Source: Actinophytocola sp049647105
Lineage (GTDB): Bacteria; Actinomycetota; Actinomycetes; Mycobacteriales; Pseudonocardiaceae
Length of the DNA: 64,000 nucleotides
Assembly: GCF_049647105.1 (NCBI RefSeq)
Contig: NZ_JBARWZ010000294.1
Coordinates: 1-64,000, forward strand
Direction of reading: 5' to 3'
Below the pieces are notes generated by a model, which was not told where the DNA came from, did not search any database, and worked only from the letters and a program-made list of their open reading frames with translations. This document shows positions 1 through 8,458 of the stretch, piece by piece. Made by a program: the position numbers and the translations under genes. Positions within the stretch are counted from its first letter, which is position 1, and every line of letters begins with the position of its first letter.

Positions 1-1033
1 AGCCGGAACCGAGGCCACGTGCACCGGAGCCGGGACCGCCGGAACCGGCACCGCCGCCCGACCCCGGACCGCCCATGCCACCGCTGCCGCCAGGGCCGAA
101 GCCGCGGCCGCCACCGGGACCGAAGCCACGGCCGCCACCAGTACCGCCACCGCCGCCACCGTTCGGGCCGAAGGTCGCCGCGGGCGGCATCATGCCGGGG
201 AAGTTGGGGTGGTTCGGGTTCTGGCCGGGGTTCTGGCCCGGCGGCAGTCCACGGGGCGGATCCAGCGTCGGCGGGGGCCGGAAGTCGCTCGGGTTCGTCT
301 GGTTCGGGGTGGTCGAGTTGTGGTTGTTGTTCGAGTTGTTGTTGTTCGAACCGTTCGAGTCGTTCGAGCCAGGCACGTGGTAGTTGCCGCTGCCTGGCGT
401 GTTGCTGCCGCCGGGGTCACGGCCCGAACCGGGCGGTGGCTCGTACGGCACCGGCGGGGTTGGCGGGACCGGGCGCTCGACGCCGACGGCCGAGTAGTCG
501 TCGGTGATCCGGCCGTAGGTGGTCGGCATCGCCGAGGCGTTGGACTCGGACTCGCCCTCGTACGCCTCCATGATCTGGACGTTGTGGTCGTTGGCCGAGT
601 TGACCTGCGTCATCTGGTTCTCGTAGTTGCGGTTCGCGCCGCCGAGACTCGTCAGGTTGTCCCACGCGCTCGGCTTGTCCGGCGTCGGCGGGACCTCGGT
701 GACGGTGCGCTGCGCGTTCCGGAACGCGTCGAACTGGCTGTTCAGCGTGTTGTGCGCGGTCATCATGCCGTCCTGCGCGAGGCCGTGCTCGACCGCGAGC
801 GGACCCGCGCCGCGCCGGGCGGCGCCACCGGCGTCGCCCTCCCAGGCGCCTTCCATCTGCGTGGTCAACGCGGTGATCGACTTGGTCCGCTCGTTGTAGT
901 TCTTGATGAGCAGTTCCACGCGGAACGCCGCGCCGTACAGGCCGGCACCGTTGTCGCCGGTACCACCACGGAAGTTGTGGTAGATCTCCGAGCCGTTCAT
1001 ACCGAACAGGTTGAGGTTGTCCCAAAAGCCCAT
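1..1033 (-). CDS. PPE-like WXG100-superfamily protein, C-terminus cut by window edge
   Basis: Reading leftwards from the ATG at 1033 the frame stays open to base 1 (about 344 codons visible). The first ~170 residues are an all-helical WXG100/PPE-like region with a clear W-x-G turn (W64-E65-G66 in GAWEGDAGG). The remainder is low complexity: a Pro-rich stretch, an Asn/Ser-rich stretch, then Gly-rich repeats (GRGFGPGG). This matches the plan of PPE-type substrates of type VII (ESX) secretion in actinomycetes. A helical hairpin pairs with a PE-like partner, followed by a long disordered tail. The partner candidate lies just upstream with a 20 bp gap. The family assignment rests on architecture; the specific function is unknown. 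Confidence 0.65.
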   Translation of the reverse strand, partial: MGFWDNLNLFGMNGSEIYHNFRGGTGDNGAGLYGAAFRVELLIKNYNERTKSITALTTQMEGAWEGDAGGAARRGAGPLAVEHGLAQDGMMTAHNTLNSQFDAFRNAQRTVTEVPPTPDKPSAWDNLTSLGGANRNYENQMTQVNSANDHNVQIMEAYEGESESNASAMPTTYGRITDDYSAVGVERPVPPTPPVPYEPPPGSGRDPGGSNTPGSGNYHVPGSNDSNGSNNNNSNNNHNSTTPNQTNPSDFRPPPTLDPPRGLPPGQNPGQNPNHPNFPGMMPPAATFGPNGGGGGGTGGGRGFGPGGGRGFGPGGSGGMGGPGSGGGAGSGGPGSGARGLGSG

Positions 1034-1053
1034 GCCCGAATCCCCTCCCCTCG

Positions 1054-1563
1054 TCAGGCCTCGCTGCCGCGAACGCTGCGCATCTGGTCGCGCGCACCGT
1101 CCTCCATGACCGCGATCTGCTCACGGCTCTCGTACAGCTTCTCGATGTAGTTCTCGGCGTACCGGAGCATCGCGTTGTTGTGCTGGAACATGTTGGACAG
1201 TGAGTCCCGCGACGCGTTCGCCTGGAACTGGCTCATCGTGTCCCCGGCGGGCTCCGCGATGCCGTCCAAGGCCTCGTGGATCGCCTGACGGTCGGCCAGG
1301 ATGCCGTCGCGTTCCTCTTCCCACTTGGCGATGACGGCGTCAAGCTCCTCGAGGTTCGCGAACATGAACTGTCCGCCGGCCCCGCCGCCGCCCGACTCGT
1401 GCGGCTGCGGGGGGCCACCGAACCCGAACAGTGATCGCCACCAGGTCAGCACCTCTGTGGAGGCGATCTCCTGGTTCACCTGCTCGGCAGCCGTGCCCGG
1501 GTCCTGTTCCGGTTCCGTGTTCTCTGTGTTGTCCGTGTTCGCACCGTCAGGCACGCCCACCAC
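1054..1563 (-). CDS. PE-like small helical ESX-associated protein
   Basis: 169 residues from a GTG start at 1563, preceded by GAGGGG. The N-terminal ~65 residues are acidic and Gly-rich. Residues 66-165 are predicted helical and rich in Glu, Gln and Ala. A Y-x-x-x-E motif (YESRE, Y144 to E148) sits near the C-terminus, which is the general type VII secretion signal seen on PE-type and other ESX substrates. The gene directly precedes the PPE-like gene, as PE/PPE pairs do. It is probably the heterodimer partner exported with it. No enzymatic motif is visible. It could alternatively be an EspC-like accessory; the exact family is not recognised. Confidence 0.55.
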   Translation of the reverse strand: MVGVPDGANTDNTENTEPEQDPGTAAEQVNQEIASTEVLTWWRSLFGFGGPPQPHESGGGGAGGQFMFANLEELDAVIAKWEEERDGILADRQAIHEALDGIAEPAGDTMSQFQANASRDSLSNMFQHNNAMLRYAENYIEKLYESREQIAVMEDGARDQMRSVRGSEA

Positions 1564-1677
1564 GCCCCTCGTCCATGCTCACCTTGGTTGGCCTGAGTTT
1601 ACCGCCTGTGACCAGGCCGTACTCCCGGGCATTATGACGGTGGACGCGGCGCTGTGGTTCCGCTTCGATCAACTTGG

Positions 1678-3174
1678 TCAGTCGTTGCGGGGGAAGCCCA
1701 GGTTCACACCCCCGTGGGAGGGGTCGAGCCAGCGGGACGTGACGACCTTCGACCTCGTGTAGAAGTGCAGGCCATCGGGGCCGTAGGCGTGGGTGTCGCC
1801 GAACAGCGAGTCCTTCCAGCCGCCGAACGAGTAGTAGCCGACAGGAACCGGGATCGGGACGTTCACGCCCACCATCCCCACCTCGACCTCGTTCTGGAAC
1901 CGCCGGGCCGCGCCACCGTCGTTGGTGAAGATCGCCGTGCCGTTGCCGTACCGGTTGCCGTTGATCAGCTCGACCGCCGACTCGTAGGTGTCGGCGCGGA
2001 CGACCGACAGCACCGGCCCGAAGATCTCGTCGCGATACAGCGACATGTCCCTGCGCACGTGGTCGAACAGGGTCGGGCCCAGCCAGAAGCCTGCCGAACC
2101 GCCGTCGATCGCGTGGGCGCGCCCGTCGACCACCAGCTCGGCACCCTCGCCGACGCCGGCGTCCAGGTAGGAGGTGACCTTGTCGCGGTGCGCGGCCGTG
2201 ACCAGCGGGCCCATCTGGGAGCCCGGTTTGCTGCCGTCGCCGACCTGCAGCGCGGCCATCCGGGACACGATGCGGTCGATCAGCTCGTCGCCGACCGGGT
2301 CGACCGCGACCACGACGGACACGGCCATGCACCGCTCGCCCGCCGACCCGAAGCCCGCGGACACCGCCGCGTCGGCGGCAAGGTCCAGGTCCGCGTCCGG
2401 CAGCACGACCATGTGGTTCTTCGCGCCGCCGAGCGCCTGCACGCGCTTGCCGTGGCTCGTGCCCGTCTCGTACACGTACCGCGCGATCGGCGTGGAACCC
2501 ACGAACGAGATGCCCCGCACGTCCGGGTGGGTCAGCAGCCCGTCGACCGCGGGCTTGTCGCCGTGCAGCACGTTGAGCACGCCGTCGGGCAGCCCGGCCC
2601 GTGTCCACAGCCCGGCGATGAAGTTGGCCGCCGAGGGGTCCTTCTCCGACGGTTTGAGCACCACCGTGTTGCCGCACGCGATCGCGTTGGGCACGAACCA
2701 CAGCGGCACCATCGCCGGGAAGTTGAACGGCGAGATCACGCCGACCACACCCAGCGGCTGCCGCATCGAGTACACGTCGACCCGCGTGGACGCGTTCTCG
2801 CTGAACCCGCCCTTGAGCAGGGCTGGCACACCGCACGCGAACTCGACGTTCTCCAGCGCGCGGCCCACCTCGCCCGCCGCGTCGTCGAGCACCTTGCCGT
2901 GCTCGGCGGTGACGATGGCGGCCAGCTCGTCCTTGTGCTCGTTCAGCAGCTCGCGGAACGCGAACAGCACCTTCGACCGCGCGGCGAGTGAGGTGTCCCG
3001 CCACTTGGGCAGCGCACGCGCCGCCGCCGCGACCGCGGCGTCGACCTCCGCCTGCGACGCGTAGTCGACGTGCCCGGTGACCTCGCCGGTCGCCGGGTTC
3101 CACACCTCGCCCCGGCGCGCGGCCACACCGGACCACGGTTTGCCGTCGATCCAGTGCGTGATCGTCGCAACCAT
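1678..3174 (-). CDS. mmsA: (Methyl)malonate-semialdehyde dehydrogenase, CoA-acylating
   Basis: 498 residues, the full length for the MmsA/IolA branch of the aldehyde dehydrogenase superfamily. Visible marks are the NAD-binding SPFNFPAMVPLWF stretch (~149-161), GISFVGSTPIARYVY, and the catalytic cysteine in GSAGERCMAVSVVV. The family oxidises malonate or methylmalonate semialdehyde to acetyl- or propionyl-CoA, CO2 and NADH in the cytoplasm. The start codon overlaps the stop of the upstream aminotransferase (TGATG at 3172-3176), so the two are translationally coupled. In this locus the likely substrate is malonate semialdehyde from beta-alanine, the last step of reductive uracil breakdown. A role in valine or inositol catabolism is the alternative. 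Confidence 0.9.
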   Translation of the reverse strand: MVATITHWIDGKPWSGVAARRGEVWNPATGEVTGHVDYASQAEVDAAVAAAARALPKWRDTSLAARSKVLFAFRELLNEHKDELAAIVTAEHGKVLDDAAGEVGRALENVEFACGVPALLKGGFSENASTRVDVYSMRQPLGVVGVISPFNFPAMVPLWFVPNAIACGNTVVLKPSEKDPSAANFIAGLWTRAGLPDGVLNVLHGDKPAVDGLLTHPDVRGISFVGSTPIARYVYETGTSHGKRVQALGGAKNHMVVLPDADLDLAADAAVSAGFGSAGERCMAVSVVVAVDPVGDELIDRIVSRMAALQVGDGSKPGSQMGPLVTAAHRDKVTSYLDAGVGEGAELVVDGRAHAIDGGSAGFWLGPTLFDHVRRDMSLYRDEIFGPVLSVVRADTYESAVELINGNRYGNGTAIFTNDGGAARRFQNEVEVGMVGVNVPIPVPVGYYSFGGWKDSLFGDTHAYGPDGLHFYTRSKVVTSRWLDPSHGGVNLGFPRND

Positions 3175-4466
3175 CAGCGGTCTCCTCCCGATGCGGCGAT
3201 CGCGTCCCGCAGGATCGCCAGCGCCTCGTCCAGTTCGTCACCCGTCAGCGTCATCGGCGGTGCCAGCCGGATGACGTTGTTGTGCAGACCGCCCTTGCCG
3301 ACGAGCAGCCCGCGCGCCCTGGTCTCCTCGAGCACGCTCGTGGCCACGGCTGGCGCGGGCGTCATGCCGCCCGGCTCGACGAACTCCACGCCCACCATCA
3401 GCCCCTTGCCTCGCACGTCCCCGACGACCGGGTTCGCCACAGCTATATCGCGCAGCCCCGACAACAACCGGTCACCGAGGGCGGCGGCATTGGCCTGGAG
3501 GTCATGGTCGCGGACGTAGTCGAGCACAGCCCGTGCACCAACCGTCGCGACCGGGTTACCCCCGAACGTGGAGATCGAGTTGGCGCCGAGGCAGTCCATG
3601 ACCTCGCCGCGCGCGACGAGGCCGCCGATGGCGAGCCCGTTGCCGAGCCCCTTGGCGAAGGTGATGATGTCGGGCGTCACGCCATGCGCCTCGATGCCCC
3701 AGAAGTGCTCTCCTGTCCGCCCCCAGCCGGTCTGCACCTCGTCGGAGATGAACAGGATCCCGTGCTCGGCGAGGACCTCCGCGAACGCGCCGAACAGCCC
3801 GTCCGGCGGGGTGGCGAACCCGCCGACGCCCTGGATCGGCTCGGCGATCAGGCACGCGACGTCGCCGGAGGTCGCGGTCTGGAGCACGTCACACAGGTCC
3901 TCGACACACGCCTTGATGTAGTCGGCTTCCGACAGCCCTCGGAACGGGCTCCGGTACGGATACCCTCCGTGCACATAGGACACCCGGACCGGTGAAAGTG
4001 AAGAAGCCGACCAGCCGCGGTTGCCCGTGATGCCCACGGTCGCGAAGGCACGCCCGTGGTAGGAGTTCCGCATCGCCAGTACCTGGTTGCTTCGCCGGTA
4101 CTGCGTGGCGAGCATCAGCGCGGTCTCGTTGGCCTCGGTGCCGGAGTTGGTGAAGAACACCTTGGCGTCGGGGATGCCGGACAGGCGCGCGATCTCCTCG
4201 GCCAGCTCGACCTGGCTGCGGATGAGGTACAGCGTCGACGTGTGCAGGATGCCGGTGTCGAGCTGTTTGCGGACCGCGTCGCTGACCTCGGCCACGTCGT
4301 AGCCGAGCGCGTTGGTGAGGATGCCCGCGAAGAAGTCGAGGTAGGTCTTGCCGTTCGAGTCGGTCACCCGCCGCCCGTGGGCGTGCACGATCTCCAACGG
4401 GTCGGAGTAGTACAGCGCGAGCCAGTTCGGGAGCACGGCGCGATGGCGGTCGATCAGACTGTCCAT
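3174..4466 (-). CDS. Class III PLP aminotransferase, probable beta-alanine:pyruvate type
   Basis: 430 residues from the ATG at 4466 (MDSLIDRHR). The frame runs further upstream, but the family N-terminus and the divergent PucR gene place the start here. Class III marks: NSGTEANETA (substrate/PLP phosphate region), SYHGRAFATVG, DEVQTGWGRTGEHFW, and the PLP lysine in FAKGLGNGLAIGG. Class III enzymes move the amino group of omega-amino acids to pyruvate or 2-oxoglutarate. The gene is coupled to mmsA and shares a locus with dihydropyrimidinase and beta-ureidopropionase. It is therefore best read as beta-alanine aminotransferase, giving malonate semialdehyde. A 4-aminobutyrate or AGXT2-like specificity cannot be excluded from sequence. 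Confidence 0.85.
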   Translation of the reverse strand: MDSLIDRHRAVLPNWLALYYSDPLEIVHAHGRRVTDSNGKTYLDFFAGILTNALGYDVAEVSDAVRKQLDTGILHTSTLYLIRSQVELAEEIARLSGIPDAKVFFTNSGTEANETALMLATQYRRSNQVLAMRNSYHGRAFATVGITGNRGWSASSLSPVRVSYVHGGYPYRSPFRGLSEADYIKACVEDLCDVLQTATSGDVACLIAEPIQGVGGFATPPDGLFGAFAEVLAEHGILFISDEVQTGWGRTGEHFWGIEAHGVTPDIITFAKGLGNGLAIGGLVARGEVMDCLGANSISTFGGNPVATVGARAVLDYVRDHDLQANAAALGDRLLSGLRDIAVANPVVGDVRGKGLMVGVEFVEPGGMTPAPAVATSVLEETRARGLLVGKGGLHNNVIRLAPPMTLTGDELDEALAILRDAIAASGGDR

Positions 4467-4551
4467 GTCGTCGAGTGTGCCGATGCGACCCCACGCCACG
4501 CCATGGACAGTGTGTATCGCGGACCGCTGCCCACCCGTACAGTGTGCGTGC
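4467..4551. promoter_or_regulatory. Divergent promoter region with repeated ACAGTGTG
   Basis: 85 bp separate the start codons of the minus-strand aminotransferase operon and the plus-strand PucR gene. The octamer ACAGTGTG occurs twice in the same orientation, at 4507-4514 and 4539-4546. The 32 bp repeat distance is about three helical turns. PucR-family activators usually sit beside the genes they control, so these repeats are candidate PucR sites. The assignment is inference; no site of this family is known to me well enough to match. Confidence 0.4.
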
Positions 4552-6171
4552 ATGTACCCGACCGTCGCGGACGTGCTGGCCCTCCCGGTGATCCGGCAGG
4601 GCATGGCGACGGTGGTCGCGGGCGCCGACGGGCTCGACCGGAAGGTCCGCTGGGTGCACATCGCCGAGATCGCGGACATCGCACCCCTGCTCGGCGGCGG
4701 TGAGCTGGTGCTCACCACCGGCATCGCCCTCCCCGACGACCCGGACGCGCTGACGAAGTACGTCGACGAGCTGGCCGCGGCCGGCGTGGTCGGCGTGGTG
4801 GTGGAGCTGGTCCGGCACTGGCACCGCGAGCTGCCCGCCGCGCTGGTCGAGGCGGCCGACGCGCACGAGCTGCCGCTGATCACGCTGTCCCGCGAGACGC
4901 GGTTCGTCGCGGTGACGGAGGCGGTCGTTGGGCTGATCGTGGCCGCTCAGGTGGCGGAGCTGCGGGCGGCGGAACGCGTGCACGAGACGTTCACGGCGCT
5001 GACCGTGGCCGGCGCCGAGCCCGCCGAGGTGCTGCGGGAGGTGGCGAGGGCGTCGGGGCTGCCGGTGGTGCTGGAGACGCTGGGCCACGACGTGCTGGCC
5101 TACGACGCGGCGGGCACCGACCCGCGTGAGCTGGTCGCGGACTGGGCGGCCCGCTCGACGGCGGTCACCGTCGACTCCCGCACCAGCTACCAGGCTGCGG
5201 CGGGCTGGCTGGTCACCGTGGTCGGCGCGCGCGGCAACGACTGGGGCAGGCTCGTGCTGGTGTGCCCGGCGGAGCCAGCGCACCGGCAGGTGGTCATCGC
5301 CGAGCGGGCGGCGTCGGCGCTGGCCGTGCACCGGCTGGTGGCCAGGGACCGGGAGAGCCTGGAACGGCACGCGCACCGGACGCTGCTGACCGAGCTGCTG
5401 GGTTCGACGACGTCCGCCGCGGACATCGCGGCACGGGCGAGCGCGCTCGGTGTGCCGCTGCACCGCCGCCAGCTGCTGGGGGTGTCGGTGCGCCCGTCCG
5501 CGATGACCGGGGCCGCCGCCCGCCCCTCGATGGCGACGCAGGAGGTGCTGCGCGACCTGGCGGAGGCGACGGCGCTCGCCGCGCGGCGGGCCAGGGTGTC
5601 CGCGCTGGTGGGGGTGGTGGACGACATCAGCGTGCGGGCGCTGCTGTCGCTGACTCCACAGGCCGACGCGGAGGCCGTGCTGCACAGACTGTCCAAGGAG
5701 ATCCACCAGGCGGCGGCCAGTGCGCCCAAGGCGCTGCCGGTGATCGTCGCGGTCGGCACCACGGTCGAGGAGACCGCGGACGCCCGCCGCACCCTCATCG
5801 AGGCGGCCCACGTCGCGAAGGCATCGCTGCGCACCCCGGACGACCGGCAGTACCACCGGCTGGACGACGTGCGGCTGCGCGGCCTGCTGCACCTGCTCGC
5901 CGACGACGACCGGGTCACCGCCTTCGCCGCCCGCGAGCTGGGCCCGCTGCTGAGCCGCGACGCCACCCACAGCAGCCGCCTGGTGGAGGCGTTGCGGCAC
6001 TTCTGTGCGCACGGCGGCAACAAGTCGGCCGCCGCTTCGGCGGCGCACATGTCCCGCACCGCGTACTACCAGCAGCTGGCGCGGGTGGAGCAGGTGCTGG
6101 GTGTCTCCCTCGACGACCCCGACTCGGTGCTGTCCCTGCACGTCGCACTACTGGTACACGAGATTGGTTAA
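4552..6171 (+). CDS. PucR-family transcriptional regulator of the pyrimidine catabolic locus
   Basis: 539 residues from the ATG at 4552 (MYPTVADVLALPV). Three parts are visible. Residues ~4-125 are the PucR N-terminal ligand domain, with the characteristic VRWVHIAEIADIAPLL and GGELVLTTG. The middle is a GGDEF-like/CdaR region. The C-terminal ~60 residues are the PucR HTH (GGNKSAAASAAHMSRTAYYQQLARVEQ). The family regulates purine, allantoin and other nitrogen-source catabolism, generally as ligand-responsive activators. The gene is divergent from the aminotransferase-mmsA operon, so control of pyrimidine degradation is the natural inference. The ligand is unknown. Confidence 0.85.
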   Translation: MYPTVADVLALPVIRQGMATVVAGADGLDRKVRWVHIAEIADIAPLLGGGELVLTTGIALPDDPDALTKYVDELAAAGVVGVVVELVRHWHRELPAALVEAADAHELPLITLSRETRFVAVTEAVVGLIVAAQVAELRAAERVHETFTALTVAGAEPAEVLREVARASGLPVVLETLGHDVLAYDAAGTDPRELVADWAARSTAVTVDSRTSYQAAAGWLVTVVGARGNDWGRLVLVCPAEPAHRQVVIAERAASALAVHRLVARDRESLERHAHRTLLTELLGSTTSAADIAARASALGVPLHRRQLLGVSVRPSAMTGAAARPSMATQEVLRDLAEATALAARRARVSALVGVVDDISVRALLSLTPQADAEAVLHRLSKEIHQAAASAPKALPVIVAVGTTVEETADARRTLIEAAHVAKASLRTPDDRQYHRLDDVRLRGLLHLLADDDRVTAFAARELGPLLSRDATHSSRLVEALRHFCAHGGNKSAAASAAHMSRTAYYQQLARVEQVLGVSLDDPDSVLSLHVALLVHEIG

Positions 6172-6190
6172 CTCCGGGGAGGCGGACTAA

Positions 6191-6751
6191 CTAACCAAGC
6201 AGCGGCCTCAGGGTGTCGGCCGCGCAGCGCAGCGGGGTCACCGACCGCTGGGCGCGTGCCATGATCACCGCGCCCTCGACCATGCTGACCGTGGCGGTCG
6301 CGAGCGAGCGGGCGGCCGAGGGCTCGCGGCCGTACGCGACGAGGTGCGCGGCCAGTGGCGCGACCCACGACTCGAACGCGTTCGCGCAAGCGGTGCGCAA
6401 CCGGTCGCTCTGCCCGCCCATCTCGAGCGTGACCACCGAGACCGGGCAGCCCAGCTGGTAGTCGTGTTCCTCGATCAGCCGTGCCAGCGCGGTCAGCACG
6501 CGGCCGACCACCTCGGCGGGCGACCCCTCGGCCGGGACCATCGTGCGGAACCGGTCGGCGGCCAGCTCGATGGCCTTCTCCCCCAGCGCCTCCTTGCCGC
6601 CGGGGAAGTGGAAGTAGAGCGACCCCTTGGGAGCGTTCGCGTGCCCCACCACGGTGTTGAGCCCGGTGCCGCTGTAGCCGTGGGTCTGGATCAGCTCCAG
6701 CATCGACTCGACCAGCCGTGCACTGGTCCGGGCCCCCTTGGTGTCTGCCAT
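6191..6751 (-). CDS. TetR-family repressor of the LmrA/YxaF (QdoR) type
   Basis: 186 residues. The HTH region GYSGTGLNTVVGHANAPKGS, followed by LYFHFPGGKEALG, is closely like Bacillus subtilis LmrA/QdoR, whose signature is GTGLN, APKGSLY and HFPGGKE. The C-terminal half fits the LmrA/YxaF ligand domain. Those repressors bind flavonoids or drugs and control efflux pumps or quercetin dioxygenase. The gene lies tail-to-tail with pucR (19 bp) and head-to-head with the NUDIX-NYN gene. A near-perfect palindrome sits 10 bp upstream of its start. Autoregulation is likely, with possible control of the divergent gene. The inducer is unknown. Confidence 0.88.
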   Translation of the reverse strand: MADTKGARTSARLVESMLELIQTHGYSGTGLNTVVGHANAPKGSLYFHFPGGKEALGEKAIELAADRFRTMVPAEGSPAEVVGRVLTALARLIEEHDYQLGCPVSVVTLEMGGQSDRLRTACANAFESWVAPLAAHLVAYGREPSAARSLATATVSMVEGAVIMARAQRSVTPLRCAADTLRPLLG

Positions 6752-6760
6752 CGCGCTAGA

Positions 6761-6779
6761 ATAGACCAGTCTATATATT
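6761..6779. promoter_or_regulatory. Operator for the LmrA-type TetR repressor
   Basis: A perfect 14 bp inverted repeat, ATAGACCAGTCTAT, occupies 6761-6774. Read on the minus strand, 6779 to 6762 is AATATATAGACTGGTCTA. That agrees at every position with the B. subtilis LmrA/QdoR box as I recall it (AWTATAtagaNYGgTCTA). The site lies between the divergent tetR and NUDIX-NYN genes in an AT-rich patch that stands out from the GC-rich surroundings. Confidence 0.8.
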
Positions 6780-6804
6780 TCTGACCAGAGGTGGCCTACG
6801 TACC

Positions 6805-7638
6805 ATGAACAGTATGTTGCGGGACGGCGACGCCTTCATCCACTGTGGACTCGGCCACCGGCACTGGGGCAGGTTCGGCGCCGCCGGGCTGCTCGTCCAC
6901 CACGACGGCGCGGTGCTGCTCCAGCAGCGGTCCGCGCTGTCGCTCGGCCCGGAGACCTGGGGCCTGTTCGGCGGCGCGCGGGACCGCGACGAGGCGTCGG
7001 TCGCCGCCGCGCTCCGCGAGACCGCCGAGGAGTCCACTCTGGACGTCGGCATGGTGGCTGTCCACGGCGTCGTGCGCGAGGACCACGGCGGCTGGCACTA
7101 CGACACGGTCGTCGGCGACGTCGCGGAGCGGCCCGCGGTCGCACCGGGTGACTGGGAGTCCAAGGACGCCCGCTGGGTGCCCGCCGACGAGGTCGAGACC
7201 ATGGACCTCTTCCCCCCGTTCGCCGCCTCATGGCCGACGACGCGCAAGGCGATGCGCAGGACCGTCCTCATCGTCGACACCGCGAACGTCATGGGCTCAC
7301 GCAACGACGGCTGGTGGCGTGACCGGCACGGCGCGGCGACCCGCCTGCGCGACCAGGTCGGCAACCTCGACGGCGTGCCGCTCGCACCGTTCGACGTTGC
7401 GTTCCCCGAACTCGTCATGATCGTGGAGGGCAAGGCGAAGGAGGTCGGCGGCACCGAGCGCGTGCGGACCGTCCGCGCCGAGCACGACGGCGACGACACG
7501 ATCGTCGAGACCGTGCGGCGGCTCGCCGCACCGGACGTCGAGATCTACGTGGTGACCGCCGACCGGGAGCTGAAAGGACGTTGTGCTGCCGAAGGCGCAC
7601 AGACCCTCGGTCCGAAGTGGCTGCTCAACCAGCTGTGA
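6805..7638 (+). CDS. NUDIX hydrolase fused to a NYN/PIN-like nuclease domain
   Basis: 277 residues. Residues ~24-140 form a NUDIX domain with the box G57-x5-E63-x7-R71-E72-T-x-E75-E76, so metal-binding glutamates are present. Residues ~152-277 are a second domain. It begins TVLIVDTANVMGS, continues GWWRDRHGAATRLRDQV, and ends with TADRELKGRCAAEGAQTLG, which is the pattern of NYN/YacP-type PIN-fold proteins with conserved Asp residues. The substrate could be a capped or modified RNA or nucleotide, with cleavage and decapping in one chain; this is inference. The gene faces the TetR gene across the operator. The start at 6805 follows AGAGGTGG; an in-frame ATG lies 9 bp downstream. Confidence 0.75.
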   Translation: MNSMLRDGDAFIHCGLGHRHWGRFGAAGLLVHHDGAVLLQQRSALSLGPETWGLFGGARDRDEASVAAALRETAEESTLDVGMVAVHGVVREDHGGWHYDTVVGDVAERPAVAPGDWESKDARWVPADEVETMDLFPPFAASWPTTRKAMRRTVLIVDTANVMGSRNDGWWRDRHGAATRLRDQVGNLDGVPLAPFDVAFPELVMIVEGKAKEVGGTERVRTVRAEHDGDDTIVETVRRLAAPDVEIYVVTADRELKGRCAAEGAQTLGPKWLLNQL

Positions 7639-7663
7639 CTCCCGTTCCTGGTATGACATCACC

Positions 7664-8458
7664 ATGACCACTCTCGGGTTCGTGTTGCGGCCGCAGTTCC
7701 CACCCGAACGGTTCGAGTCGGTGATCAGGACCGCGGACGAGGCAGGGCTCGACGAGCTGTGGCTCTGGGAGGACTGCTTCTTCGAGAGCGGCATCGCCCC
7801 CGCAGCGGCCGCGCTCGCGTGGACTGAGAACGTACGGATCGGCATCGGCCTGCTGCCGGTACCGCTCCGCAACGTCGCACTGTCCGCGATGGAGGTCGCG
7901 ACCATCGAGCGGCTGTTCCCCGGCCGGTCGATGATCGCGTGGGGACACGGCGCGCAGGACTGGATGGGGCGGGCCGGGGCGCGGGCCGAGTCGCCGCTGA
8001 CGTTGCTGCGCGAGTACCTGACCGCGCTGCGGCGGCTGCTCGACGGTGAGAAGGTCACGCTCGACGGCCGGTACGTGACGCTGAAGGACGTCCAGCTGGA
8101 GTGGCCCGCACCCGCGCCGATCTGGGCGGGCGCGATCGGCCCGAAGTCGGTCGCGCTGTGCGGGGAGCTTGCCGACGGCGTGGTGATCGAGGCCCGCGCC
8201 GGGGTGGACGGGGTGCGCAGGGCGCGGGAGCTGGTCGGGGACACCCCGATCACCGCCTACGTCCGGGCCGCCATCGGGGACGGCGCGCGGGAGCGCATCG
8301 ACCGCGAGAAGACGACCGAGTTCGGCGTCGCGAACGACGACATCCCCGTGATGGTCGAACGGCTCGCGCAAGCCGGGGCGAACTCGGTGATCCTGCAGCC
8401 GACGGCGGACGAGCCCGACCTCGAGGGGCTCGTCCGCTACACGGCCTCGCTCAGATAG
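7664..8458 (+). CDS. LLM-class (luciferase-like) F420/flavin-dependent oxidoreductase
   Basis: 264 residues from the ATG at 7664 (MTTLGFVLRPQFP). The TIM-barrel luciferase-like family shows as DELWLWEDCFFESGI near the start, IGIGLLPVPLRN, the MIAWGHGAQDWM region, and GPKSVALCGELADGVVIEA. Actinobacterial members usually use F420 rather than FMN. The substrate is unknown. The gene begins 25 bp after the NUDIX-NYN stop and probably shares its transcript. Its 3' end overlaps the convergent hypothetical gene by 8 bp. Confidence 0.82.
   Translation: MTTLGFVLRPQFPPERFESVIRTADEAGLDELWLWEDCFFESGIAPAAAALAWTENVRIGIGLLPVPLRNVALSAMEVATIERLFPGRSMIAWGHGAQDWMGRAGARAESPLTLLREYLTALRRLLDGEKVTLDGRYVTLKDVQLEWPAPAPIWAGAIGPKSVALCGELADGVVIEARAGVDGVRRARELVGDTPITAYVRAAIGDGARERIDREKTTEFGVANDDIPVMVERLAQAGANSVILQPTADEPDLEGLVRYTASLR

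Noticed and set aside
1547..3241. Long open frame of ~564 codons opposite/alongside mmsA
   Set aside because: Arg/Gly/Ala-rich composition with no family match; it is an alternate frame of the mmsA gene in GC-rich DNA.
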